Shown one piece after another: positions 31,502 through 39,119 of a DNA stretch of 39,119 nt. Each line of letters begins with the position of its first letter. Position 1 is the first letter of the stretch. The notes below the pieces were generated by a model. The model saw nothing but the letters and a program-made list of their open reading frames with translations, had not been told where the DNA came from and searched no databases. The stretch is from Bacillota bacterium. Lineage in GTDB: Bacteria; Bacillota; Clostridia; Lachnospirales; Lachnospiraceae. Both the position numbers and the translations under genes were made by a program. Location: assembly GCA_023392995.1 (NCBI GenBank), contig JAEWMZ010000438.1, forward strand, positions 1-39,119, written 5' to 3'.

Positions 31502-33148
31502 ATGATACAGGCAAGTAATGTAACACTGAGATTAGGAAAACGTGCTTTGTTCGAGGATGTAAACATTAAGTTTACCGAGGGCAACTGCTACGGTTTGATT
31601 GGTGCCAACGGTGCCGGTAAATCTACTTTTCTTAAGATATTAAACGGGCAGATTGAGCCCAGTAAGGGAGATATTATTATCACTCCCGGACAGAGACTAT
31701 CCTTCCTTCAGCAGGATCATTTCAAATACGATGAATTTACCGTACTGGATACGATTATTATGGGAAATAAACGCCTCTATGATATTATGCAGGAGAAGGA
31801 AGTCATCTATGCAAAAGAAGACTTTACCGAAGAAGACGGTATCCGTGCCAGCGAGCTGGAAGGCGAATTCGCTGCTATGGATGGCTGGGAAGCAGAATCA
31901 AATGCTGCTTCTCTCTTAAACGGTCTTGGAATTGAAACCGAACTTCACTATAAAAAGATGGCTGAACTAACCGGTTCTCAAAAGATTAAGGTATTGCTTG
32001 CGCAAGCCTTGTTTGGCAATCCTGATATCCTTCTGCTCGATGAGCCTACCAACCACTTGGATCTGGAGGCAATTCGTTGGTTAGAGGAATTCCTGATTAA
32101 CTTTGAGAACACCGTTATCGTGGTATCCCATGACCGTTACTTCTTAAATAAGGTATGTACTCACATCGCAGATATTGATTACGCTAAGATTCAGCTTTAC
32201 TCCGGTAACTATGACTTCTGGTATGAATCCAGCCAGTTGATGGTAAAGCAGATGAAGGAAGCTAATAAGAAGAAGGAAGATAAGATTAAAGAATTGCAGG
32301 AATTCATTCAGCGCTTTAGTGCCAATGCTTCCAAATCCAAGCAGGCCACCTCTAGAAAGAAGGCTCTGGAAAAGATTGAACTGGATGATATCAGACCTTC
32401 CAGCAGAAAGTATCCTTATATCGATTTCAGACCAAGCCGTGAGATCGGCAACGAGGTGCTTACTGTTGAGAACCTTACTAAGACCATTGATGGCGTAAAG
32501 GTACTTGATGGACTCTCCTTTATCGTTGGCCGTGAAGATAAGATAGCTTTTGTCGGTCCTAATACCATGGCTACCACGGTTCTCTTTAAGATCTTATCCG
32601 GCGAGATGGAGCCGGACAGCGGTTCTTATAAATGGGGAATCACTACAACTACTGCTTATTTCCCTAAGGATAATACTAAGCTCTTTGCCGGTGAAGAAAC
32701 AATCGTAGATTTCTTAATGCCTTTCTCTCCGGAAAAGGATGTTACTTATGTGCGTGGTTTCATGGGAAGAATGCTCTTTGCCGGTGAAGAAGGTTCTAAG
32801 AAGGTTAATGTTCTTTCCGGTGGTGAGCGTGTCCGTGTTATGCTCTCCAAGATGATGATTATGGGCGCTAATGTATTAATTCTTGATGAGCCTACCAACC
32901 ACTTGGATATGGAATCCATTACCGCTTTGAATAACGGTATGATTAAATTCCCGGGAGTTGCCCTATTCACTTCTCCTGACCATCAGTTCATCCAGACTAC
33001 GGCAAACCGCATTATGGAGATCGTAAACGGTCACTTAATTGATAAGGTGGCAACCTACGATGAATATCTTGACAGCGATGATATGGCTAGAAAGAGACAG
33101 GTTTATGAAGTAGATGCCGCAGAGGATGAGACCTCTGAGGAAGAGTAA
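31502..33148 (+). CDS. ABC-F family ATPase (YbiT/YkpA-like)
   Basis: 548 residues with two ATP-binding domains and a linker but no membrane segment: the ABC-F layout of ribosome-associated translation factors. NBD1: Walker A GANGAGKST (34-42), signature LTGSQ (156-160), Walker B LLLDEPTNHLD (D180, E181), H210. Linker about 240-300 is basic (KKKEDKIKELQEF). NBD2: Walker A GPNTMATT (352-359), in which T358 replaces the Lys; signature LSGGE (438-442); Walker B LILDEPTNHLD (E463); and P492 in place of the switch His (SPDHQF). The acidic tail is DAAEDETSEEE. GGAGG lies 6 nt before the ATG. An antibiotic-resistance role is possible but cannot be assigned. Confidence 0.92.
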   Translation: MIQASNVTLRLGKRALFEDVNIKFTEGNCYGLIGANGAGKSTFLKILNGQIEPSKGDIIITPGQRLSFLQQDHFKYDEFTVLDTIIMGNKRLYDIMQEKEVIYAKEDFTEEDGIRASELEGEFAAMDGWEAESNAASLLNGLGIETELHYKKMAELTGSQKIKVLLAQALFGNPDILLLDEPTNHLDLEAIRWLEEFLINFENTVIVVSHDRYFLNKVCTHIADIDYAKIQLYSGNYDFWYESSQLMVKQMKEANKKKEDKIKELQEFIQRFSANASKSKQATSRKKALEKIELDDIRPSSRKYPYIDFRPSREIGNEVLTVENLTKTIDGVKVLDGLSFIVGREDKIAFVGPNTMATTVLFKILSGEMEPDSGSYKWGITTTTAYFPKDNTKLFAGEETIVDFLMPFSPEKDVTYVRGFMGRMLFAGEEGSKKVNVLSGGERVRVMLSKMMIMGANVLILDEPTNHLDMESITALNNGMIKFPGVALFTSPDHQFIQTTANRIMEIVNGHLIDKVATYDEYLDSDDMARKRQVYEVDAAEDETSEEE

Positions 33149-33159
33149 TACTAACTGTA

Positions 33160-33313
33160 GTAACATTACTATGAATAAGTAAAATCCCTTAGGAGAAGTC
33201 GGTTTCGGGCTGGTGCATGCGGTTGTAAGATTACTATGAATGACGAAAGACCAAGGAGTTTGTCCACTTAGGAAAGCTGCTGTCGAAGGTCTTAAAAGTT
33301 TTACAACGAAGCC
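33160..33313 (+). other. Structured 3' region after the ABC-F gene
   Basis: Two direct repeats GTAA(C/G)ATTACTATGAAT (33160-33176, 33224-33240) are followed by nested complementary segments: GGTTTCG (33201-33207) with CGAAGCC (33307-33313), GTTGTAA (33222-33228) with TTACAAC (33301-33307), and AAGACC (33247-33252) with GGTCTT (33288-33293). No coding frame explains it. Together with the terminator at 33368 and the element at 33561 it fills the 645-nt gap. Confidence 0.4.
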
Positions 33314-33367
33314 AATTCACTTGTATTACTAAATTTGCCTTAAAAATAAATTTGTCTTAAAACAAAA

Positions 33368-33427
33368 AAGGATTAAGATTTTCCTGCGCAGTATGCATCC
33401 AACGTTGCAGGAAACCTCTTAATCCTT
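33368..33427. terminator. Bidirectional terminator
   Basis: AAGGATTAAG / CTTAATCCTT with an inner TTCCTGC / GCAGGAA. On the plus strand it is followed by TTTTCTG, on the minus strand by TTTTTTG. It can end both the ABC-F transcript and the GH65 transcript coming from the other side. Confidence 0.78.
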
Positions 33428-33560
33428 TTCTGTAGCCATTTATTCAAATGTAGTTCTTTCGGTAACCGGAATCATTTCCTCTTATTGCACCCCACGTCCT
33501 CGCTCTTCCTATTCCTGAATTGGGCGTATGTTTTACTCCTGCTCCTTATACCTTATACTT

Positions 33561-33735
33561 CCTAGGTAATTGCAAAACTCATTAACTGAAGGTATTGTAT
33601 ACACAGCAGATACTGTTTCGAAGCGGAAGCTAAGCCCGAAGGAAGCGCCCCCGCAAAGAAATAGTATCTGCTGTGTATACAATTTCAAAAACTATATTGT
33701 TTCGTAGTTTCTTATTATACTTCCTAGGCAATTGC
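33561..33735 (+). mobile_element. Palindromic MITE-like element (copy B) with flanking direct repeats
   Basis: CCTAGGTAATTGCAAAACTC opens it; TTGTATACACAGCAGATACT near one end is the exact complement of AGTATCTGCTGTGTATACAA near the other, and the core CGAAGCGGAAGCTAAGCCCG is shared. A 21-bp direct repeat, TTATACTTCCTAGG(T/C)AATTGC, lies at 33553-33573 and 33715-33735. Confidence 0.85.
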
Positions 33736-33793
33736 CAAAATTTTAGAATAACTTTTAAAACTCGACTCCCATTATTCTTCTATAAACACTGCG

Positions 33794-36082
33794 CTATGCT
33801 TTACAGGGAACTGAAAATTGCTCCTCCAAAACATACTCTTCACCATAAACCTGGACTGTTTTCCTCGTCCCCTTTATTAGGGTAAAGATACTTTTCTCCG
33901 AATCCACTTCAACTCTTATGAGGCTATCCTCATAGCGGATCTGAAATTTATATCCCTTCCATTGCTTTGGAATTGCGGGGGCAAAATGCAAACCGCTTTC
34001 CTTAATTCGAAGCCCTGCAAAGCCATACACAATCGCCATATAATTTCCGCCCATATTCGCCGTATGGATACCATCCTTGGTATTTTTATGCGTATTGAAT
34101 AGATCCAGCTTCGCCGAATCTCCAAAATAATCATAAGCCTTCTCCTCTAAGCCAAGCTTGGATGCCACAATACTGAAGATACAGGTGGACAGAGAGGAAT
34201 CATGGGTGGTAACCTGCTCATAGTAAGCAAAGGAGTTGCGTATCACCTCCAGGGGCTGAGCATCCTCAAAGATAAAGTGGGCAAGCACCGTATCCGCCTG
34301 CTTACATACCTGATGGCGGTATAGATGAAGGGGATGGTAATGTAGCAGGAGCGGAAAATTCTCCTTGGGTGTATTCTTAAGATCCCATCTTTTTTTATCC
34401 AGAAAGGAATCATCCTGAGGATTAATTTTAAGCTCACTGTCATAGGGAAGATACATAGCCTCTGCTGCCTGCTTAAATTCAAGCACCTCCTGCTCTGTAA
34501 TTCCAAGACGTTCTCCAGCCTGCCCCTCACCCGCAGCCTTTAATAAATAATAAAACTTATAAGCCCACCGCAGATTAAACTGTGCAGAAACATTGGTATA
34601 ATAATTATTATTCACCATGCAGGTATACTCATCCGGTCCTGTTACTTCATTAATCCGAAAGGTTCCTTCCCTGTAATTGCCCACATCCATCCACAACCTG
34701 GCAGTTTCAAAGATGATCTCGGCACCCTTGCATGCAATAAAATCCAAATCCTTGGTGGCCAGATAATAGGAAATAACAGAATATGCGATATCACCATTGA
34801 TATGATAGCCCGCTGTTCCGGAAGGGAAATAGCCGGAGCATTCCACTCCCATAATGGTTCTCCAGGGATATAAAGCCCCCTTGGTATGACCAAGAAGTCT
34901 CGCATTTTCCCTTGCCTGCTTTAAGGTACTATATCGAAAGCTAATTAGATTCTTTGTAATCTCCGGCTCCGTCAAGTTAAAGAAGGGCTCAATATACATC
35001 TCTGTATCCCAGAAATAATGCCCCTCATAGCCTTCTCCACTAAGTCCCTTTGCCGTAATATTACAATACTCATCCTTACCCACGGATTGAATCAGCTGAT
35101 ACATGTTATAATTCACTGCTTCATTTAAATCGTCATCCCCTTCAATAAGAAGCATACAATTGCTCCAGAACTCCAGAAGATATTCCTTCTGTGCCTCGTA
35201 ATAATAGGAAAGAGGATGTGACAATGCTTTTTTCATCTCCTCCCTTGCATGCTCCGAAACAGACGGATGTCGAATCGAATCACTGAACACGGAGTATTTG
35301 ATCAAAGTAATCTCTTCTCCCTGCTCTATTGGCAAATGGATGATGCTGACAACAGAGTGGTTTTTCGAATCATGAACCACCTCAATCTGGGATTCCTTTG
35401 ACAGGCGATGTGCCACTCCGGTACAAACAGACAGTCCGGAGCTTGATGTATGGGAGGTAAGATAAGACTCCCCTTCTATTATTTCAGCAATCACAGGCTT
35501 CAGATAATGTCCGCTTTCTTTCGCAACCCTGGGATCATTTTCATTGCTGTAATTTTCCACTGTTCCATAATGAAAGGATTCGAATCTAATCTCTCCTTGA
35601 AAATTAAGAGCCCGTACCTGGTACTCAATGGTAAATAAAGATAATTGAGTAAAGGAGGTCATTCTTGTAATCGTAAGTTCTATTTCTCTTCCCCCCGGAG
35701 AACGCCAGCAAACACTTCTTACACTGACCCCTCGTTCCATATCCAGCCAGCGCTTGCTGCTTAATACCGTTCCCTCGTACATACTGAATCTCTCGCCCTC
35801 TACGTAGAGAAGAATCGTCTGTGTATCTGCCACATTCAGCATTGTTTGTTTTTCTTCCACCAAGCCATACAGCTTTTCCGCCTGGCTCATCTCTGCAATA
35901 TCATAAAAGCCATTGATATAGGAGCCTCGTATTGTATCGAAACCTTCCGGGTACCCCTCCTCAAAACCGGCTCTTACTCCTATGTAACCATTCGCGTTAT
36001 GAAACACTGTCTCATTCACAAGCAGATCACGGTTATCGAGGCTAATTTTTTCTATTTCATAAATCAATTGTTTTAAATTCAT
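33794..36082 (-). CDS. GH65 family disaccharide phosphorylase
   Basis: 762 residues from the ATG at 36082 (GGAGG 5 nt upstream; the longest frame reaches 36094), the usual GH65 size. Family pieces in order: YIGVRAGFEEG, GSYINGFYD near the N-terminus; TAKGLSGEGYEGHYFWDTE, the substrate channel; INEVTGPDEYTCMVNNNYYTN with the general-acid Glu (E485); KQADTVLAHF, the phosphate-site segment; and THDSSLSTC. It should phosphorolyse an alpha-linked glucobiose with inversion, giving beta-glucose 1-phosphate. The linkage (kojibiose, nigerose, maltose, trehalose or glucosyl-rhamnose) cannot be read. Cytosolic. It lies directly downstream of the two CUT1 permeases on the same strand. Confidence 0.92.
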   Translation of the reverse strand: MNLKQLIYEIEKISLDNRDLLVNETVFHNANGYIGVRAGFEEGYPEGFDTIRGSYINGFYDIAEMSQAEKLYGLVEEKQTMLNVADTQTILLYVEGERFSMYEGTVLSSKRWLDMERGVSVRSVCWRSPGGREIELTITRMTSFTQLSLFTIEYQVRALNFQGEIRFESFHYGTVENYSNENDPRVAKESGHYLKPVIAEIIEGESYLTSHTSSSGLSVCTGVAHRLSKESQIEVVHDSKNHSVVSIIHLPIEQGEEITLIKYSVFSDSIRHPSVSEHAREEMKKALSHPLSYYYEAQKEYLLEFWSNCMLLIEGDDDLNEAVNYNMYQLIQSVGKDEYCNITAKGLSGEGYEGHYFWDTEMYIEPFFNLTEPEITKNLISFRYSTLKQARENARLLGHTKGALYPWRTIMGVECSGYFPSGTAGYHINGDIAYSVISYYLATKDLDFIACKGAEIIFETARLWMDVGNYREGTFRINEVTGPDEYTCMVNNNYYTNVSAQFNLRWAYKFYYLLKAAGEGQAGERLGITEQEVLEFKQAAEAMYLPYDSELKINPQDDSFLDKKRWDLKNTPKENFPLLLHYHPLHLYRHQVCKQADTVLAHFIFEDAQPLEVIRNSFAYYEQVTTHDSSLSTCIFSIVASKLGLEEKAYDYFGDSAKLDLFNTHKNTKDGIHTANMGGNYMAIVYGFAGLRIKESGLHFAPAIPKQWKGYKFQIRYEDSLIRVEVDSEKSIFTLIKGTRKTVQVYGEEYVLEEQFSVPCKA

Positions 36083-36213
36083 CATTTCCTCCATAACTCA
36101 GTATTTTTGTGTGATTCATCTTTACCTTTCAAGCTTGTTCACATTCATTCATTACAAAACATTATATTGTATTTGATTTTTCAAACGATCCATGCAATCT
36201 CTTATCTCACTGC

Positions 36214-36228
36214 TGTAAAGCGCTTAAT
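36214..36228. promoter_or_regulatory. Candidate catabolite-responsive element
   Basis: TGTAAAGCGCTTAAT has the AAAGCGCTT core of CcpA cre sites but imperfect flanks. It lies about 130 nt upstream of the GH65 start, in the 230-nt gap that follows the permease stop. No confident -35/-10 pair was found there. Confidence 0.3.
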
Positions 36229-36312
36229 TAGACACAGCCATATCCCAATCAGATACATGATCCATTTTGAGAAAATAACTGTGCATATAAGTTTCGCTAC
36301 AGCTTTTGTTCA

Positions 36313-37152
36313 CTACATCTTAACGGCACCTGCCGCCACACCCTTTACAATATACTTTTGAGCAGCGAGATAAAATAGGATTACCGGAACGATGGTAAGC
36401 AGCAGTCCTGCCATGGCCAAATTCCACTCATTGGTAAATTGTCCGAAGAATGAGGAGGTTGACAGTGGTATTGTTCGAAGCTCTTTTTTGGATAGAATCA
36501 GCAAAGGCAGCAGATAATCATTCCAGATCCAGATCACATCCAATATCATAACCGTAACCGTTGTAGGCTTCAGAATCGGGAATACGATCTTCCAAAATAC
36601 CCAAAACTTATTACAGCCGTCAATAGTAGCCGCCTCCTCCAGGGAAACAGGTATGGTCTTGATAAATCCATGGTACAAAAATACTGCCATACTGGCTCCA
36701 AAGCCCACATTCATGTAGATTAACCCCCCGAGGGAATTCACCATAGGGATATGGGTAACACTCTTCACCCAACCCATTACCTGCAGCAATGGCATCATAA
36801 TTGTCTGGAAGGGAATGATCATCGTAGCAACAAAAATCATAAACATAGCTTTACTAAACCTATCATTGGTTCTAACCAGCATCCAGGCCGTCATCGAAGC
36901 CAGTACAATCAGAATAGTGATCGATACTGCTGTCACAAGAAAGGAATTGGAAAAGGCTTTTAGAAAATTCATCTTATTCATTGCCTTAAAAAAGTACTCC
37001 AGAGTGAAGGTCTGCGGTAGTGCCAGCATATTCTCATAGAGCTCTTTCCGGTTCTTAAAGGCATTCACGATGACGATATAAAAGGGAAATAAATAAAATA
37101 GACATAGTAAAATCCCCACAAGGGTTATAATTATCCTACCTGCTTTTTTCAT
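36313..37152 (-). CDS. CUT1 sugar ABC transporter permease (MalG-type)
   Basis: 279 residues, six membrane helices. The cytoplasmic EAA loop is LEEAATIDGCNKFWVFWKIVFPILKP (about 175-200), which contacts the ATPase. The ending KGVAAGAVK is typical of MalG-type subunits. The GGAGG used is inside the end of the upstream permease gene; the stop/start overlap is TAATG. It forms a heterodimer channel with the upstream permease. No ATPase gene is in the window, so a shared MsmX-like ATPase is likely. Confidence 0.95.
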   Translation of the reverse strand: MKKAGRIIITLVGILLCLFYLFPFYIVIVNAFKNRKELYENMLALPQTFTLEYFFKAMNKMNFLKAFSNSFLVTAVSITILIVLASMTAWMLVRTNDRFSKAMFMIFVATMIIPFQTIMMPLLQVMGWVKSVTHIPMVNSLGGLIYMNVGFGASMAVFLYHGFIKTIPVSLEEAATIDGCNKFWVFWKIVFPILKPTTVTVMILDVIWIWNDYLLPLLILSKKELRTIPLSTSSFFGQFTNEWNLAMAGLLLTIVPVILFYLAAQKYIVKGVAAGAVKM

Positions 37153-38027
37153 TACAACTCCACCTCCCGCTTCTTCGTGATGGATACCTGTATTAAGGTT
37201 AAGGCAGCCACTGCGATAAAGAACATAATTGCTTTTGCCTGACCATATCCATAATTGCCAAGAGAGAATATCTCATTATAGATATTCATAGCCATCATCT
37301 CCGTCGCGTTATTGGGACCCCCGGCGGTCAAAGAAAAGTTTACATCAAATATCTTGAAGCAATTGGACAAGGTTAGAAACAGACAAATCGTAAAGGAGGG
37401 CATAATCAAAGGAAACTTAATTCTCAGCAGAGTTTGCCAGAAGTCCGCTCCATCCACCTTCGCCGCTTCAATAACATCCTCCGGCATGGCTTGAATTCCA
37501 TTGATGTATATAATCATAATATATCCAGCCATCTGCCAGGTCGTCACTATGACCATCGCAAGCAAGGCATAAGTCGGATTCAGCAGCCAGCTAAAGAAAA
37601 CCCCATGCCAGCCGGTAGCCTCTCCGATAAATTTAAGCACATCTGAAAAAATGAACTTCCATATGAATCCCAGAATCAGGCCGCCGATCAAATAAGGCAT
37701 AAACAGCATGGTTCTTACTAAATTGCGGCCTATCATTTTACCCGTTACAATTAAGGCAAAGGTTAATCCCAGCAAATTAATCAGTAATACAGAAAATATC
37801 GTAAACAAGACTGTATGACCTGCTGAGGTCATAAATCTTTTATCCTGAAACAGTCTTATGAAATTATCAATTCCAACAAAGGTTTTTTCATTCAAGGGCA
37901 TTCCGTCCCATGAAATAAAGGAATATCCAATCCCAATGATAAAGGGGATCAGAACAACGGTCGTAAATACAAATATCAATGGGGCTACAAAGAAAATATA
38001 CCATGCTCTATCACTATGTTTTCTCAT
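37152..38027 (-). CDS. CUT1 sugar ABC transporter permease (MalF-type)
   Basis: 291 residues, six membrane helices. The EAA loop is DVIEAAKVDGADFWQTLLRIKFPLIMP. N-terminal FVAPLIFVFTTVVLIPFIIGIGYSF is standard for MalF-like subunits. AGGAG lies 8 nt before the ATG. It overlaps the MalG-type gene by one base and follows the solute-binding protein gene after a 454-nt spacer with unusual structure. Confidence 0.95.
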   Translation of the reverse strand: MRKHSDRAWYIFFVAPLIFVFTTVVLIPFIIGIGYSFISWDGMPLNEKTFVGIDNFIRLFQDKRFMTSAGHTVLFTIFSVLLINLLGLTFALIVTGKMIGRNLVRTMLFMPYLIGGLILGFIWKFIFSDVLKFIGEATGWHGVFFSWLLNPTYALLAMVIVTTWQMAGYIMIIYINGIQAMPEDVIEAAKVDGADFWQTLLRIKFPLIMPSFTICLFLTLSNCFKIFDVNFSLTAGGPNNATEMMAMNIYNEIFSLGNYGYGQAKAIMFFIAVAALTLIQVSITKKREVEL

Positions 38028-38161
38028 CCTAACACTCCTGTCTTATTGGAGGGCGTAACCTCCATTACTTCACAACCTTTTTCTCCGGGGTGCCATCTCT
38101 TTCCGCTTTATGAAACCTCCTGCGTTTTATGAGACAGCATCCCGGATACACTGTCCTTTTT

Positions 38162-38217
38162 AAAAAGCGGAAATTCAGCATCCACTTATGCGCTTGCAAG
38201 ATGATGTTGGATTTCCG
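38162..38217 (-). terminator. Possible leaky terminator between binding protein and permeases
   Basis: On the minus strand CGGAAAT and ATTTCCG enclose further pairing (CATC / GATG) and are followed by CTTTTTAAAAA. It lies in the same operon, so it would reduce rather than stop permease expression. A further hairpin GGAGG-TTACG(C)-CCTCC lies at 38048-38063, 21 nt before the permease start. Confidence 0.5.
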
Positions 38218-38220
38218 TTA

Positions 38221-38490
38221 TCCTTATCTATCTCCTGGTCTCTACTTACCTGCTTTCTATATGTATACTTTTTACTTGTGTGATTACTACCTGCAGGTTT
38301 CCTATTTGCATTCTTACTACCCATACGAATACTACCTGCAGGTTCCCCTATTTGCACGCTCACTACTTACATGAACTCTACTCGTATTCTTACTGCTTAC
38401 ATATCTACTGCTTGCAAGCTTACTATTTACACAAATACTACTTGCATGTTTATTATTTTACACTTGCTACTTATATGAGTCCTACTTACC
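38221..38490 (-). repeat. Tandem array of about 18 degenerate 15-nt units
   Basis: On the minus strand consecutive units read GGTAAGTAGGACTCA, TATAAGTAGCAAGTG, TGCAAGTAGTATTTG, TGTAAATAGTAAGCT, TGCAAGCAGTAGATA, TGTAAGCAGTAAGAA and so on, to GGAGATAGATAAGGA. The consensus is TGYAARTAGTAAGNN. Units are 15 nt except one of 14 and one of 16. The first unit contains the last two codons and TAG stop of the solute-binding protein gene. Confidence 0.82.
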
Positions 38491-39119
38491 GGCTTCTACG
38501 AATGCCTTGGTCAACCCATCCAAAAACTCTTCTGCTGTCATATCTGAAGTAAAGAATTCCTGCGCTACCGGAACCAAATATACATCTACGATACCCGCTG
38601 GCCAATAACTCATCGGCCAGGAGATGGTCTTGCCTTGTGCCGCATAATCGGATACCGACTGAGATAAAGGATCCAGCTTGGTGCTTTCCATTGTGGATAC
38701 CACCGGAATAAATCCAAATTCCTCCATCAAATACTTTTTCCCGGTTTCACTGGTGTATAGCCAAGTAATAAAATCCTTACCGGCCTGAATCTCTGCCGGA
38801 GCTGCTTGAGAATTCACATACCAGCATGATGGTACGCTGACTGCGATTTTATCATTTTTGCTTATCGGAAGCGGCATCATCCCCATATCAAAGTCAATAT
38901 CATAATCTGCAAACATGCCATAGCACCAGTTCCCCTGATGAATGGAAGCGGATTTTCCTGTTGCAAAATCACCGGTCTGAGTATCATAATTTACTTCCAG
39001 CGGATTCTTTGTATTTTCTCTGATCGCAACCATAAAATTAGCAAAGTCAACAAACTCAGGAGTATCCTTCATACTTACTTCTCCGGCTACCAATTGATTG
39101 ATATAAGTCATCGGATCAG
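38482..39119 (-). CDS. CUT1 extracellular solute-binding protein, 3' part
   Basis: The C-terminal 211 residues; the 5' end lies beyond the window. The frame is open to the edge (DPMTYINQLVAGEV...). Family features: SIHQGNWCYGMFADYDIDFDMGMMPLP, a core strand of the sugar-binding lobe; NSQAAPAEIQAGKDFITWLYTSETGKKYLMEEFGFIPV, the helix-loop near the C-terminus of MalE-like proteins; and ILDGLTKAFVEAGK at the end. The protein would be a lipoprotein that captures the sugar for the two permeases. TAG stop at 38482-38484 begins the tandem array. Confidence 0.92.
   Translation of the reverse strand, partial: DPMTYINQLVAGEVSMKDTPEFVDFANFMVAIRENTKNPLEVNYDTQTGDFATGKSASIHQGNWCYGMFADYDIDFDMGMMPLPISKNDKIAVSVPSCWYVNSQAAPAEIQAGKDFITWLYTSETGKKYLMEEFGFIPVVSTMESTKLDPLSQSVSDYAAQGKTISWPMSYWPAGIVDVYLVPVAQEFFTSDMTAEEFLDGLTKAFVEAGK

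Noticed and set aside
38221..38490. CRISPR-like array
   Set aside because: Units are 15 nt, degenerate and without spacers, and no cas gene is present.

Overview
The window looks like a chromosomal segment of a low-GC, Gram-positive, anaerobic Clostridia-type bacterium, most like the Lachnospiraceae / Lachnoclostridium phytofermentans group. This is inferred from AT-rich spacers, strong GGAGG ribosome binding sites, a yjdF riboswitch, a perfect CIRCE operator, a GH65 disaccharide phosphorylase next to a CUT1 sugar ABC transporter, DUF5721 and DUF6320-type proteins, and a BspA-like leucine-rich surface protein. Almost every gene is on the minus strand. The plus-strand exceptions are an XRE regulator, a 58-residue protein and an ABC-F ATPase. 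No tRNA, rRNA, CRISPR array or complete transposase gene was seen.

Layout. 1-4.5 kb: 5' part of a secreted LRR protein, then a LytS-like sensor kinase and a response regulator with a SARP/BTAD-type output, in one operon. 4.7-17.5 kb: an accessory stretch of small, mostly single-domain genes: YjdF with its riboswitch, three GNAT acetyltransferases, two AraC regulators with GyrI-like sensor domains plus a free-standing GyrI-like protein, DUF1835/DUF3658, a metallo-beta-lactamase-fold enzyme, DUF3781, YcxB-like, cupin, a membrane-anchored zinc peptidase, NUDIX, a P-loop kinase-like protein and an ABM-domain fusion. 17.9-19.4 kb: a divergent histidyl-tRNA synthetase preceded by a His-codon leader peptide and a classical set of competing hairpins. 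19.7-22.3 kb: SDR oxidoreductase, TetR regulator, XRE regulator and a relic of the GyrI-like gene. 22.5-26.7 kb: DegV, HtpG under CIRCE control, and DUF5721. 27-31.3 kb: TraX-like, DUF6320-like, condensation-type acyltransferase and HSL-type esterase. 31.5-33.1 kb: ABC-F protein. 33.8-39.1 kb: GH65 phosphorylase, two CUT1 permeases and the 3' part of their solute-binding protein.

The most notable item is the leader at 19178-19401. It encodes MLFIIKHHHHHIICD, followed by an antiterminator and a terminator that exclude each other, all upstream of the synthetase. This is ribosome-mediated attenuation in a lineage where T-box control of aminoacyl-tRNA synthetases is the usual solution. Other structure that genes do not explain: five copies of a palindromic MITE-like element of about 145 bp, two of which bracket one gene; a 54-bp two-hairpin repeat whose two copies differ by compensatory changes; about 18 tandem 15-nt units filling the spacer between the solute-binding protein and its permease, starting at the stop codon; a Cys/His-rich metal-binding-like insertion in HtpG; and an ABC-F protein whose degenerate motifs all fall in one composite ATP site.

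Start codons were chosen from ribosome binding sites, and several genes are therefore shorter than their longest open frame. All family assignments come from reading motifs by eye; no database search was run.
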